64,000 nucleotides of DNA from Psychrobacillus sp042945595 (GCF_042945595.1 NZ_CP168493.1:2542001-2606000), one strand, 5' to 3'. Shown: positions 35,909 through 45,074, numbered from the stretch's first letter. Program-made: numbers and translations. Notes: generated from the sequence alone by a model not told the origin.

Positions 35909-37754
35909 CAAAAATACGCATTTGATTTTTTCCGTTATTTTTAGCTTCATACAGAGCCATATCTGCATAATGGAAAAGATCGTGGAAAGTTACCTGATGA
36001 TCTCTTTCCCACACACTCACTCCCATTGAAACTGTTACACTTGGATTTGTTTCCATAGGGATTTGTGCAATTATTTGTTTCGATTCTTCTATGCCTTGCT
36101 CAATAGTCATTTGGGAGAAATAGATAGCAAGTTCTTCTCCACCCCATCTGGCTCCAATCCCTATTCCATCTGTTCGTTTTTGAATAATTGTAGCAATTTC
36201 TTTTAATATTTCATCTCCGACTTGATGACCATGTGTATCATTCACTTGTTTAAAGTTATCGATATCCAAGAGTATGAAGACACCTCGTTCTTCATTTTCC
36301 ATCGATGTTTCCACATATTTGTCTAAATACTTTCTCGCATAGAGATTAGTTAAATGATCACGATTTACCATTTCCTGCAATTTGTTACGTAATTTTGAGT
36401 TACTAATTGCAAGGGAGGAGTGTTGAATTAACGATTGCATTAATTTAAAGCTATCGAATGAAAAGAAGTATGGCTCTCTATGCAACACGATACTAAATCC
36501 TGTTATCTGATTTTGCTCTTTTAACGGAACGGCAACTAGAGAACGATATTCATTTTTTAAGTCTTCAAGTCGATTGAGGTCTGCAATAAAAAGCGGGTCT
36601 CTCATTTTAATAAAATGATTAATCACATGCTGAATATATAATTGTCCATCAATCGTATGAAAAAATCCTGAACTAGCTGAGGATACTTGGTATTCCTCCT
36701 CGTCTCCTAAAAAGACGAAACAAATTTGTTCAGGATGAAACGATTTCATTAATTGATTTCGTAAAAACAAAAGCATATCTTCTAGTGATAAATTCATATT
36801 TAGCTTATGTGATGTTTCATTAGTTAATTGTAAATCTGCTACCAAACGATGTGATTGAATATATAACTTTGCATTTTCTAATGCATTTCCAGTAGCAGTG
36901 GCAAGCAATGACGCAAATTCTTTTTGTCTTACCGAAAATAAATAGTCAAGTGGCGTTGACATTTGCATAATACCATATATTCCTTGTTTACCTTTAATAG
37001 GAACATTTAATAAGCGAACCCCTAAGTCTGTAGCTAATTCAGATGTAACGTCCCCCGAAACATATGCTTCTATTGTTGCCTGCCTTTCGGATGTATAGTC
37101 AAACAACTTATAAGGAACGGATGGTTTTCGTTCTTGGTCATTTGACAATATTAAAATGGAATCGAAGCTAGGAAAAGCATCTTGTAGAGCATTTAAAGTC
37201 CCTTCCAATATCTGACCAATATCAAGTGTAGAGTGGAACATTTTAGTTACATTAAATAGGTTTCGGTATTGATGTTCCTGTTGAGTTAAAAAGATTGTTT
37301 TCTTTAATGTTAGCACTAATTTACTAAGTATATCGATAAAATCATTTACTTCTAATGTGCAGGAAAATTCTCTCCATTTAGAAGTAGATTCCATAGTTAG
37401 CAATCCTAAAGGTTGGTTCTCCATATCTCTTAATAGAATGGACACTTCCCCATCAATCAAAAAATTCTTTTGAAGTAATGGAGCAAACGTAAAACTATTT
37501 TCAAAAAAAAATGATTCAATCTCAGTCCATTTAATCGCATCTAATTTTTTGATCAATGAATGATTCCATTTAAGCTGTAAAAATGTACCTGCATCATAAA
37601 TATAGTAGTTTGCTAGCTCTATGTCAAAAAATTCAGAAAGTATAGATTTTAAATCATAAAACCAACTAATACTTGATATATTTGAGATGGCACTTTCTGT
37701 CAAAATGTCTAACATACGGCTTTTCATCTGTTCCACTATTGTTGTTTCTGTCAT
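35892..37754 (-). CDS. ytrP: GAF-GGDEF protein, probable diguanylate cyclase (YtrP-like)
   Basis: The 620-residue protein has two GAF-like regions at about 175-305 and 325-450 and a C-terminal GGDEF domain from about 460. The active-site motif RWGGEELAIYF is intact, so c-di-GMP synthesis is possible. The RxxD inhibitory site five residues before it is absent. No membrane helix is evident, which suggests a cytosolic sensor. It is divergent from rpsD, the neighbourhood of YtrP in B. subtilis. Confidence 0.87.
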   Translation of the reverse strand: MTETTIVEQMKSRMLDILTESAISNISSISWFYDLKSILSEFFDIELANYYIYDAGTFLQLKWNHSLIKKLDAIKWTEIESFFFENSFTFAPLLQKNFLIDGEVSILLRDMENQPLGLLTMESTSKWREFSCTLEVNDFIDILSKLVLTLKKTIFLTQQEHQYRNLFNVTKMFHSTLDIGQILEGTLNALQDAFPSFDSILILSNDQERKPSVPYKLFDYTSERQATIEAYVSGDVTSELATDLGVRLLNVPIKGKQGIYGIMQMSTPLDYLFSVRQKEFASLLATATGNALENAKLYIQSHRLVADLQLTNETSHKLNMNLSLEDMLLFLRNQLMKSFHPEQICFVFLGDEEEYQVSSASSGFFHTIDGQLYIQHVINHFIKMRDPLFIADLNRLEDLKNEYRSLVAVPLKEQNQITGFSIVLHREPYFFSFDSFKLMQSLIQHSSLAISNSKLRNKLQEMVNRDHLTNLYARKYLDKYVETSMENEERGVFILLDIDNFKQVNDTHGHQVGDEILKEIATIIQKRTDGIGIGARWGGEELAIYFSQMTIEQGIEESKQIIAQIPMETNPSVTVSMGVSVWERDHQVTFHDLFHYADMALYEAKNNGKNQMRIFEASHF

Positions 37755-37898
37755 TTTAACACCTCTTAGCTTTCCAAGAGTGAATATGTTACTTTTATCA
37801 TATATCGCATACTTCTATTTGACTATACATCTAATATTTTGTCAATTGATTTCCTATTAGCGGTTAAAGTAATTAATTTCAAGAAAGAATGAATTATA

Positions 37899-37927
37899 TT
37901 GACTTTAGTCACTTCAAAAGTTACAAT
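37899..37927 (+). promoter_or_regulatory. Sigma-A promoter of rpsD
   Basis: TTGACT (37899-37904) and TACAAT (37922-37927) are separated by 17 bp. Each hexamer matches the consensus at five of six bases. Transcription from about 37934 would give a leader of about 190 nt. Confidence 0.8.
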
Positions 37928-37933
37928 GAAATT

Positions 37934-38112
37934 TGTGTAAAATAAATGCAGCAGTTGTATGTTCTAGATTGCTCATTTTGTTCCTCTATTCAATAGAATA
38001 GATGGTGTATCCCGTAACCCTTTGGCTGCATGGGCGATGATACATGAAAACAAAATGTCTACTAGTTTGGATACATCTGGTCTTATTTTACAACAAAATA
38101 AAACCAATTTTA
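37934..38112 (+). promoter_or_regulatory. Probable S4-binding leader of rpsD mRNA
   Basis: About 180 nt of leader precede rpsD. It contains several pairing segments and, just before the ribosome binding site, the hairpin ggtcttatttt-acaac-aaaataaaacc at 38075-38101. In B. subtilis the rpsD leader binds S4 and represses translation, and the position and length here agree. The exact fold was not established. Confidence 0.6.
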
Positions 38113-38125
38113 GGAGGAATCTTTC

Positions 38126-38728
38126 ATGTCTCGTTATACAGGTCCAGCATGGAAATTATCACGTCGTCTTGGTATTTCACTAAGCGGTACTGGTAAAGAA
38201 TTAGAAAAACGTGCTTATGCACCAGGACAACACGGTCCAAATCAACGCAAAAAATTAACTGAGTACGGTTTACAATTACAAGAAAAACAAAAACTTCGTC
38301 ACACTTATGGTGTTAACGAACGTCAATTCCGTACACTTTTTGATAAAGCTGGTAAAATGCAAGGTAAACATGGTGAAAACTTCATGATTCTTCTTGAAAC
38401 TCGCCTAGATAACGTTGTATACCGTTTAGGTCTTGCTCGCACTCGTCGTGGAGCTCGTCAATTAGTAAACCATGGTCACGTTATGGTCGATGGTAAACGC
38501 GTTGATATTCCTTCATTCCGTTTAAAAGCAGGTCAAGAAATTTCTCTTCGTGAAAAATCTCAAAACCTTGACGTTGTAAACGAATCAATGGAAATTAACA
38601 GCTTTGTACCTGATTACTTATCATTTGATGCAGACAAAAAAGTTGGTACTTTCGTTCGTCTTCCAGAACGTAGCGAACTTTCTGCTGAAATTAACGAAGC
38701 TCTTATCGTTGAGTTCTACTCTCGTTAA
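38126..38728 (+). CDS. rpsD: 30S ribosomal protein S4
   Basis: S4 is a primary 16S rRNA-binding protein that starts assembly of the 30S body. The 200-residue protein begins MSRYTGPAWKLSRRLGISLS and carries the S4 RNA-binding domain with RLDNVVYRLGLARTRRGARQ near 92. There is no zinc-finger cysteine set, so it is the zinc-free form. It is a single-gene unit outside the alpha operon, as in Bacillus, with a strong AGGAGG and a long leader likely used for autoregulation. Confidence 0.98.
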   Translation: MSRYTGPAWKLSRRLGISLSGTGKELEKRAYAPGQHGPNQRKKLTEYGLQLQEKQKLRHTYGVNERQFRTLFDKAGKMQGKHGENFMILLETRLDNVVYRLGLARTRRGARQLVNHGHVMVDGKRVDIPSFRLKAGQEISLREKSQNLDVVNESMEINSFVPDYLSFDADKKVGTFVRLPERSELSAEINEALIVEFYSR

Positions 38729-38755
38729 TAACTATACTCTGCAAAGAGTAGCATT

Positions 38756-38802
38756 AAAAGCCCTAGAATCCTTGTTAAATCAAGGTTTTTGGGCTTTTTT
38801 TA
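38756..38802 (+). terminator. Terminator of rpsD
   Basis: The outer stem aaaagccc / gggctttt and inner stem tccttg / caagg are separated by an internal loop and followed by TTTTTTT. The hairpin begins 28 bp after the rpsD stop codon. Confidence 0.85.
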
Positions 38803-38866
38803 TTAGTCATTATATAAAAAAACCAACCTACTCCGTTTAGAGCAGATCGTCTTTGTGCCATATTAA

Positions 38867-39121
38867 TTAATTTGTATCCATTTTCATACCTTCGATTAAA
38901 TCGAGTAATCTTTGTTTGGTGACATCTGTCTCTTCTTTCAAAGCTTTAAAGTCATAGCCAGATTTATCTTTATTAATATGTATTTCTAGTAAATCTCCTA
39001 TTTTTGCATTTATCGTAAACTTATTTTTTAAAATGACTAGTTTATTTGCTTTATTATCTTTTTCCAAAAGAACAACAAAAAAATCATCGAAACGATCAAC
39101 TATGTATCTATTTGAACCCAT
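38867..39121 (-). CDS. DUF3006 domain protein
   Basis: The 84-residue protein starts MGSNRYIVDRFDDFFVVLLE, the typical opening of DUF3006 small proteins, and is otherwise charged and soluble. The start at 39121 has AAGGGG 9 nt upstream. The longer frame to 39142 has none. The function of the family is not known. In other Bacillales it often neighbours a secreted metallo-beta-lactamase gene, which is absent here. A 27-bp tandem repeat lies just upstream. Confidence 0.75.
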   Translation of the reverse strand: MGSNRYIVDRFDDFFVVLLEKDNKANKLVILKNKFTINAKIGDLLEIHINKDKSGYDFKALKEETDVTKQRLLDLIEGMKMDTN

Positions 39122-39155
39122 TACTAACAGCCCCTTGACCAATTTAATAAAAATA

Positions 39156-39240
39156 TACTATATATTATCCTTCACTATTTCCTACTATATATTATTCTAA
39201 ACTCTTTCTTACTATATATTATTCTATACTATTTCTTACT
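39156..39240. repeat. 27-bp tandem repeat (about 3.1 units)
   Basis: Three head-to-tail 27-bp units at 39156-39182, 39183-39209 and 39210-39236 share tactatatattat at the start and a ttct-like end. Four bases of a further unit follow. The last two units differ at only two or three positions. The repeat is AT-rich and lies upstream of two small divergent genes. Confidence 0.85.
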
Positions 39241-39351
39241 CATTTTTCATCTTTTTTTGATTAATAATTAAATTTTTTTAATATTTTCATGACTATTTGT
39301 CTATTTTGTGGAAATACTAAGAAAGGAATAGACGAAAAAGGAGTGTATCAT

Positions 39352-39519
39352 TTGATAAATAATAATAAGAATAATTCACCAATCAGAAAGCTGAGTAAAC
39401 AAGGCGTTAGCGCAAGATTTAACGAACCCGAAAGATTAAGTGAGGATGAGAAAAGAAATCTTCAAGTTAAAGATGGACAACATAATCATCATGTAGACGA
39501 ACGTGGAGGAGCAAAATAG
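39352..39519 (+). CDS. Small hypothetical protein (about 55 aa)
   Basis: I do not recognise this gene. A TTG at 39352 has AAAAAGGAGTG at 6-nt spacing and gives a 55-residue, very hydrophilic product rich in Asn, Lys, Glu and His, ending HNHHVDERGGAK. The in-frame ATG at 39289 would add 21 residues but has no ribosome binding site. Composition and size recall spore-coat or other small spore proteins, but no family motif is visible. R1 copy D1 begins 14 bp after the stop. Confidence 0.55.
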   Translation: MINNNKNNSPIRKLSKQGVSARFNEPERLSEDEKRNLQVKDGQHNHHVDERGGAK

Positions 39520-39532
39520 GTTTTTGTAAATG

Positions 39533-39696
39533 GAGAAAAGTGCAAGCTCTCTTTAAGCGCAACTAATCTTTCCTATAATCCGAGTGCTTTGGACGAAACA
39601 ATGTCTATACTATTACCGTTAGAGTTTTGGATCGTGAAGTGACTGCGTCACTTCACGATCCATTTTTGCGGGTAATCTTGTGGCGAATGTTTGTCC
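39533..39696 (+). repeat. Dispersed element R1, copy D1 (right part missing)
   Basis: It starts gagaaaagtgcaagc. The apical hairpin tggatcgtgaagtgac-tgc is perfect over 16 bp (39628-39662), with attaccg / gggtaat outside it. It breaks off after gaatgtttgtcc and is replaced by tcggaaagcgagcg and a T-run before copy D2 begins. The second hairpin module is absent. Confidence 0.85.
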
Positions 39697-39743
39697 TCGG
39701 AAAGCGAGCGTTTTTTTTCAGATTCGATTTTTCTTCTATTCTA

Positions 39744-40070
39744 AGAAAAACGCAAGCACCCTTTAAGTGCACCTTGTCTTCTCTATTTCTAGAGTGCTTT
39801 GGACGAAACATTTGCTCCTGCGGTTACTCGTCGCAAAAAGAATTTTGGCTACACTATTACCGCAGGAATTTTGTGGATGGAGAAGTGACTGCATCACTTC
39901 TCCATCCACTTTTTTTCGATAATCTTGTGGCGGATGTTTGTCCGTCACCTTCTTGAAATTTGTAGAGACAAGGTGCGTAAGGCTTGGTTAATGAGGGATT
40001 AGATGCTTTCCTATTCTTTTAAAAGCGGACGAAGATGCAATTTCGTCCGCTCAGCGCTTCTTTATCAATG
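39744..40070 (+). repeat. Dispersed element R1, copy D2 (with 34-bp insertion)
   Basis: This copy has its outer stem best preserved: gcaccttgtct on the left and agacaaggtgc on the right are exact complements. The apical hairpin gtggatggagaagtga-ctgca at 39873-39909 is perfect over 16 bp. Compared with copy E it carries 34 extra bases at 39817-39850. A second hairpin at about 40025-40050 and the end gcgcttctttatcaatg complete it. The downstream sequence is shared with copy E to about 40505. Confidence 0.9.
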
Positions 40071-40277
40071 AATACTACCTATTTTTTCAGGCCCACCAAT
40101 TCTAATCATCTACCCGCTGATTCATGTATACTGTGTACGATAAAAGTAAAAACATATAGGAAATCCTGCTTAAGGAAGACATCATTAAAATCACTTCAAG
40201 TCGTTGTGAATACTGGATTTCTAGTATATCAATTTCATATACTTTCTTTTTAGGAACTACTCACTTAATGGATTGTA

Positions 40278-40440
40278 GTGAAAGGTGGCGACTCCAGACG
40301 GAGGCCAACAGGATGTTGGTCACGAAGGCGTTGCCACACGATGTGGCGCTCTTAGCCTTCGTTCCTCGGAGACAGGTGTGCCATCGCAAACGACGCGAAT
40401 GCGGCGCCCCCGCGGAACGCGTCCACCTGAAACGGAAATC
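40278..40440 (+). repeat. GC-rich repeat R2, copy 1
   Basis: gaaaggtggcgactcc at the left end and gtccacctgaaacggaaatc at the right end form imperfect terminal inverted repeats. The inside is GC-rich (cgaaggcgttgcc, gcggcgcccccgcgg), unlike the surroundings. It resembles a repeat widespread in Bacillaceae/Planococcaceae. The frame across it is not conserved in the second copy, so no gene is called. Confidence 0.8.
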
Positions 40441-40528
40441 CGCGGTATTCTTTAATTCTTTAAAGTACTATGAACACTGGTTTCGCAGGTTGATAATTCA
40501 TATACTTTCTTATCTTTTAAGAAAAAAC

Positions 40529-40567
40529 AAAGCTACTTCCCCTATTATGGGGAAGTAGCTTTACTTT
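40529..40567. terminator. Terminator of tyrS
   Basis: A perfect 14-bp stem (aaagctacttcccc / ggggaagtagcttt) with loop tattat is followed on the minus strand by oligo-T (A-run at 40522-40527). It abuts the right end of the R1/R2 block. Confidence 0.85.
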
Positions 40568-41833
40568 TTATACAAACTTGATCATTTTGTAGTTTTTCTT
40601 CCCTCGACGGATAATCATAAACTCATCTTCTAAACGATCACTTTCCCCTACTTCATATGCTACATCAGTCACTTTTTCTCCATTTACTGAAATAGCACCG
40701 TTTGCTACATCCTCGCGAGCTTGTCTCTTCGATGGAGATACAGTCGCTTCAACGATAAAATCTACAATATTTTTTGCATCTTTTGTCATTTCAACAGATG
40801 GTACATCTTTGAAAGCGTCTTTCATTTCTTCTGCAGATAACTCTTTTAAATTTCCACTAAACAATGCTTGGGAAATTCGAACAGCTTGGTCTAAAGCTTC
40901 TTGACCATGAATAAGACGAGTCATTTCTTCTGCAAGAGCAATTTGGGCTTTACGTAAATGCGGCTCATTTTCCACCGTCACTTGGAATGCTTCAATTTCG
41001 CTTCTTTCTAAAAACGTGAATATTTTCATGTATTTAATAACATCCGAATCCGCTGTATTAATCCAAAATTGATAAAACTCATATGGAGATGTCTTTTTCG
41101 CATCTAACCATACAGAACCAGAAGCAGATTTACCGAATTTTGTTCCATCTGCTTTTGTTACTAACGGAATCGTAATGCCAAATGCTTTTGTTTCCTCTTC
41201 ATGTGTTTTGCGAATCATTTCAAGACCTGTTGTTATATTCCCCCACTGGTCCGACCCACCAATTTGAACTCGGCAATTAAAGTGGTCAAATAAATGTTTG
41301 AAATCAATACCTTGTATTAAAGTGTAAGTAAATTCAGTAAAAGAAAGACCTGTATCTAAACGAGAAGCTATGGAATCTTTCCCTAACATATAGTTTATAT
41401 TAATAAGCTTTCCAAAGTCTCTTAAGAATTCAACTACATTCATCGAGCCATTCCAATCATAGTTATTCACCATTTGAGCGCCATTTTCTGCTTGGAAGTC
41501 AAAAATTTGTTCCATTTGAGCTTTAATACCTTGAACATTTCGATCAATTTGCTCGATAGTTTGAAGTTGTCGTTCTTCTGATCGTCCAGATGGATCCCCA
41601 ATCATGCCTGTTGCTCCACCTACTAATAGAATTGGTCGATGTCCATGTAGTTGAAATCTTCTTAGTGTAAGAAGGGGTACAATATGCCCAATATGCATAC
41701 TATCTGCAGTTGGATCTACTCCACAATATAAAGAAATTTTTTCATTATTTAATAACTCTTCTAATCCCTCCGCATCCGTTTGTTGATATAAAAGACCTCT
41801 CCACTTTAAATCTTCTAGTAATGCATTTGACAT
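40568..41833 (-). CDS. tyrS: Tyrosyl-tRNA synthetase
   Basis: TyrS charges tRNA-Tyr. The 421-residue class I enzyme has the HIGH motif at 47-50 (MHIGHIVPLL), the KFGKSASG version of KMSKS near 230 and a C-terminal S4 RNA-binding domain from about 355. This is the TyrRS-1 type of Bacillus. A T-box leader with its own promoter controls it by sensing uncharged tRNA-Tyr. It is transcribed alone and divergent from the PBP gene. Confidence 0.97.
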   Translation of the reverse strand: MSNALLEDLKWRGLLYQQTDAEGLEELLNNEKISLYCGVDPTADSMHIGHIVPLLTLRRFQLHGHRPILLVGGATGMIGDPSGRSEERQLQTIEQIDRNVQGIKAQMEQIFDFQAENGAQMVNNYDWNGSMNVVEFLRDFGKLININYMLGKDSIASRLDTGLSFTEFTYTLIQGIDFKHLFDHFNCRVQIGGSDQWGNITTGLEMIRKTHEEETKAFGITIPLVTKADGTKFGKSASGSVWLDAKKTSPYEFYQFWINTADSDVIKYMKIFTFLERSEIEAFQVTVENEPHLRKAQIALAEEMTRLIHGQEALDQAVRISQALFSGNLKELSAEEMKDAFKDVPSVEMTKDAKNIVDFIVEATVSPSKRQAREDVANGAISVNGEKVTDVAYEVGESDRLEDEFMIIRRGKKNYKMIKFV

Positions 41834-41862
41834 TTTAATCTCCTCCTAAATAAAATAAAAAA

Positions 41863-42075
41863 GTCCCTGCATGAAATAAATCATGCAGGGACGCTTTGTC
41901 AATTAGCGCGGTACCACCCAGCTTGAAGGAAAAATCCTTCCGCTTCAATCACGATATCGTTGTGAAAACGTCTAACTCCAAGCCTGTAATTCGTTTTTAT
42001 ACACTGACTAGCTTTCACCAACCGCTAGCTCTCTAAACAGTATGCACAATCACTACTTCGGACTTTTCTACGTTA
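41863..42075 (-). promoter_or_regulatory. T-box riboswitch of tyrS
   Basis: The minus strand carries the T-box core TGGGTGGTACCGCG (41906-41919), which pairs with the tRNA acceptor end. The terminator stem gtccctgcatga / tcatgcagggac (41863-41892) has T-run TTTTTTATT. A Stem I region lies upstream, and a TAC at 41986-41988 in gaattacagg is the likely tyrosine specifier. Uncharged tRNA-Tyr would favour read-through into tyrS. Confidence 0.92.
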
Positions 42076-42087
42076 AAATATATACCT

Positions 42088-42115
42088 ATTTTACATAATT
42101 TAAAACGTATGTCAA
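42088..42115 (-). promoter_or_regulatory. Sigma-A promoter of the tyrS T-box transcript
   Basis: On the minus strand a perfect TTGACA (42110-42115) and TAAAAT (42088-42093) are spaced 16 bp, just upstream of the T-box leader. Confidence 0.75.
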
Positions 42116-42179
42116 TAACTATCGTCTATTGATAATCGATTATGGTATAATAATTCTTGATTTGGGGGTCGAGCTATCG

Positions 42180-45050
42180 ATGGATAAACGGTTAAAGAAA
42201 ATCCAATTTTACAAAGATAAATTTGAAAAATGGCAAACAACTAAATGGGCTAAAAGCCTACGCATTTCATCCGGGGTTATATGGAATTTATGTTTACTAC
42301 TTTTAATTGTAGGTCTTACCTTTGGAATTTTTGCTGCATCAGTTGGAGCTGGTTATTTTGCTTCGTTAGTAAAACAGGAACCTTTACGTGATAAAAAAGA
42401 CATGAGAGCTGCTGTATTTAACTACGAAGAAACCTCAGAAATCTATTTTGCTGGAGATGTATATCTTGGTAAGTTAAGGACAGATCTTGAGCGTACTGAA
42501 ACTAAGTTATCCTCCATTTCACCTTATGTGTTGGATGCTGTTTTAGCAACAGAAGATGAATACTTCGAAGTACATAATGGAATAGTACCTAAAGCAATTA
42601 TCCGTGGTCTACTTCAAGATGTAACTAACTCTGATACAAAAACAGGGGGATCTACTTTAACGCAACAATTAATTAAGAACCAAATATTAACAAACGAAGT
42701 ATCCTATGAGCGAAAAGCAAAAGAAATACTTTTAGCTATGCGTCTAGAACACTTTATGACGAAAGATGAAATATTAGAAACTTACTTGAATATCATTCCT
42801 TATGGTCGAAATGCAAACGGAAGAAATATTGCTGGCATCGAAACAGCTGCAAATGGAATTTTTAATGTAAAAGCGAAAGATTTATCTTTACCACAAGCAG
42901 CCTATATTGCAGGAATCCCGCAATCCCCATTCGCGTATACTCCCTTTAGAAAAGGCGGAGTATTAAAAGAAGGAAAAGCATTGCAGGCTGGGATTGAGCG
43001 GATGAAGACCGTTTTATTCAGAATGAAAGAAACGGGTTATATTACAGAAGAAGATTATAATTCTGCAAAAAGTTATGATATTACAAAAGATTTTAGACTA
43101 CCAGAAGTCGTTTCGGAAGATAAGTATCCATGGTTAACTTCTGAAATTGAAAATAGGGCAAAAGAAATACTTAGAGTACAATTTGCCGCAGCAGATGGAA
43201 TTGATCTGGAACGCTTAAAAAACGAATCTAAACTCAAAGAAAAATACGATATTATCGCAAAAAGGGCTATAAGTACAGGTGGTTACCGAATTCATACAAC
43301 TATCAATAAAGAAATGTATGAAGCGATGATTAAAGTAAAAGATGAATTCGATACCTATGGTCATACTTATACAAAAGAAGTGAAAGATCCAAACACAGGC
43401 GAAATTACCATGCAAGATTTTCCTGTACAAGTAGGAAGTATGATGATTGAAAATGGAACAGGTAAAATATTAGCGTTCCTTGGTGGACGTGATTATAATC
43501 TGGAACAGTATAATCATGCAACACAAGCCGTCCGTCCAATTGGTTCGACAATTAAACCTTTACTCGTATATGCACCTGCAATTGAATATGGGGTCATTGG
43601 AGCTGGAAGCCCTGTTGTCGATGTAAAACTAGAAAATTTAGGACGTACTACATGGAAGGAATCACCATCTAATTATACGAAAGATCAAGAAAAAGGTATT
43701 ATTTCAGCACGTGATGCATTAAAAACATCACAAAACTTATCGACTATTCGTTTGTATGATTTAATCATGGATAGAAAGCCAACGGACTTCCTCAAAAAAA
43801 TGGGATTTGAACATATTGAAGATAATGAATATGCAAATCACGCTTTAGCTATTGGTGGGATGACAAATGGAGCGACGGTTGAAGAAAATACAAATGCCTT
43901 TGGAACTATCGCAAACAGTGGTCAATTCATCGATGCTTATATGATCGAAAAAATTGAAGATGTTAATGGAAATGTAATCTACCAACATAAAATGGAGCCA
44001 GTGCAAGTATTCAGTCCTGCAACTGCTTATATTATTACCGATATGCTTCGGGATGTGTTGTCTGGAGGAACAGCAGCTCTTGCAAATTCTCGATTAAAAT
44101 TTAAATCCGATTTTGCAGCTAAAACTGGTACTACACAAAATCATAATGACTCTTGGCTCGTCGGATACAATCCAAATATTTCTCTAGGCGTATGGCTTGG
44201 TTACGATGATAATCAATTATCCTTATTTTATATGAACAATCGTTATAATCATCCAAGCGTTCGAGTAAATATGTTTTGGTCCAATATGATGAATGCCATG
44301 TATGACGTAAATCCTGGGCTTGTGGCTGCTCCAAATCCTTTCCCAGTCCCTAAAGGGGTTGTTACTAAATCATTCTGTGGTATTTCAGGGTTGGCCCCGT
44401 CTGATGCATGTGCACAAGCAGGATTAGTCAAATCAGATTTATTTAATGAAGCTGCAATGCTTCCAACTGCACCAGATGATAGCTTAATATCATCATCTTA
44501 TGTAGTGATCAACGGGAATAGATATCGCTCTTTGGAATCTACCCCAAGTGAATTTGTTGTAAAAGGCGGTTATGGTGTAAATGAAGATTTTATCACACGA
44601 ATGCTTGGAAAATTTGGTGGAAACGCAAGTAAACTATTCCCTGAAAACTCTACTTTTGCAGGTAATGTAGTATCCGAAGAAATGTTTAAAGCAGATGGTA
44701 GTCCTCCAAAAACCGTTACTGCTAATCTCTCTGAAAAAACATTAACTTGGACCAAGTCGGAATCATCTGATGTTGTTGGATATCGAATATATAAAGTTGT
44801 TAACAGTGAAAGAGTCTTAATGGCTTCTAAACTAGAAGCGGAAGATAATACCTATAATATTAATGGTACAGGGGAATATATCGTTGTGGCTGTTGATATT
44901 ACAGGACTACAATCAGCGGCTTCTAATATCGTTTCAATAGAGGAAAAAAATCCTGAACCACCAACGGAAATCGTAATACCTCCAATTACTTCGGACGATG
45001 GAGATAAAACAACTCCTCCAGAGGATGACGATGAAACCGGTGATGATTAA
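42180..45050 (+). CDS. Class A penicillin-binding protein (PBP1A family)
   Basis: This bifunctional enzyme polymerises and cross-links peptidoglycan outside the membrane. The start at 42180 (MDKRLKKIQ) follows GGGGGTC and gives 956 residues. After a cytoplasmic tail and one membrane helix (about 40-65) comes the glycosyltransferase domain, with ATEDEYFEVHNG near 120 and GGSTLTQQLIKNQ near 157. The transpeptidase follows, with the SxxK serine in GSTIKP near 460, SQN near 520 and KTGTTQ near 645. Residues about 835-930 look like a fibronectin type III domain, followed by an acidic Pro/Asp/Glu tail. Confidence 0.93.
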   Translation: MDKRLKKIQFYKDKFEKWQTTKWAKSLRISSGVIWNLCLLLLIVGLTFGIFAASVGAGYFASLVKQEPLRDKKDMRAAVFNYEETSEIYFAGDVYLGKLRTDLERTETKLSSISPYVLDAVLATEDEYFEVHNGIVPKAIIRGLLQDVTNSDTKTGGSTLTQQLIKNQILTNEVSYERKAKEILLAMRLEHFMTKDEILETYLNIIPYGRNANGRNIAGIETAANGIFNVKAKDLSLPQAAYIAGIPQSPFAYTPFRKGGVLKEGKALQAGIERMKTVLFRMKETGYITEEDYNSAKSYDITKDFRLPEVVSEDKYPWLTSEIENRAKEILRVQFAAADGIDLERLKNESKLKEKYDIIAKRAISTGGYRIHTTINKEMYEAMIKVKDEFDTYGHTYTKEVKDPNTGEITMQDFPVQVGSMMIENGTGKILAFLGGRDYNLEQYNHATQAVRPIGSTIKPLLVYAPAIEYGVIGAGSPVVDVKLENLGRTTWKESPSNYTKDQEKGIISARDALKTSQNLSTIRLYDLIMDRKPTDFLKKMGFEHIEDNEYANHALAIGGMTNGATVEENTNAFGTIANSGQFIDAYMIEKIEDVNGNVIYQHKMEPVQVFSPATAYIITDMLRDVLSGGTAALANSRLKFKSDFAAKTGTTQNHNDSWLVGYNPNISLGVWLGYDDNQLSLFYMNNRYNHPSVRVNMFWSNMMNAMYDVNPGLVAAPNPFPVPKGVVTKSFCGISGLAPSDACAQAGLVKSDLFNEAAMLPTAPDDSLISSSYVVINGNRYRSLESTPSEFVVKGGYGVNEDFITRMLGKFGGNASKLFPENSTFAGNVVSEEMFKADGSPPKTVTANLSEKTLTWTKSESSDVVGYRIYKVVNSERVLMASKLEAEDNTYNINGTGEYIVVAVDITGLQSAASNIVSIEEKNPEPPTEIVIPPITSDDGDKTTPPEDDDETGDD

Positions 45051-45074
45051 TAGTTATATATTATTTCCAAATGC

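Noticed and set aside
40268..40558. 96-aa open frame across R2, and 93-aa frame at 54559-54840
   Set aside because: The two near-identical DNA copies are read in different frames in their first halves, so conservation is at DNA level, and R2 is a known type of non-coding repeat.
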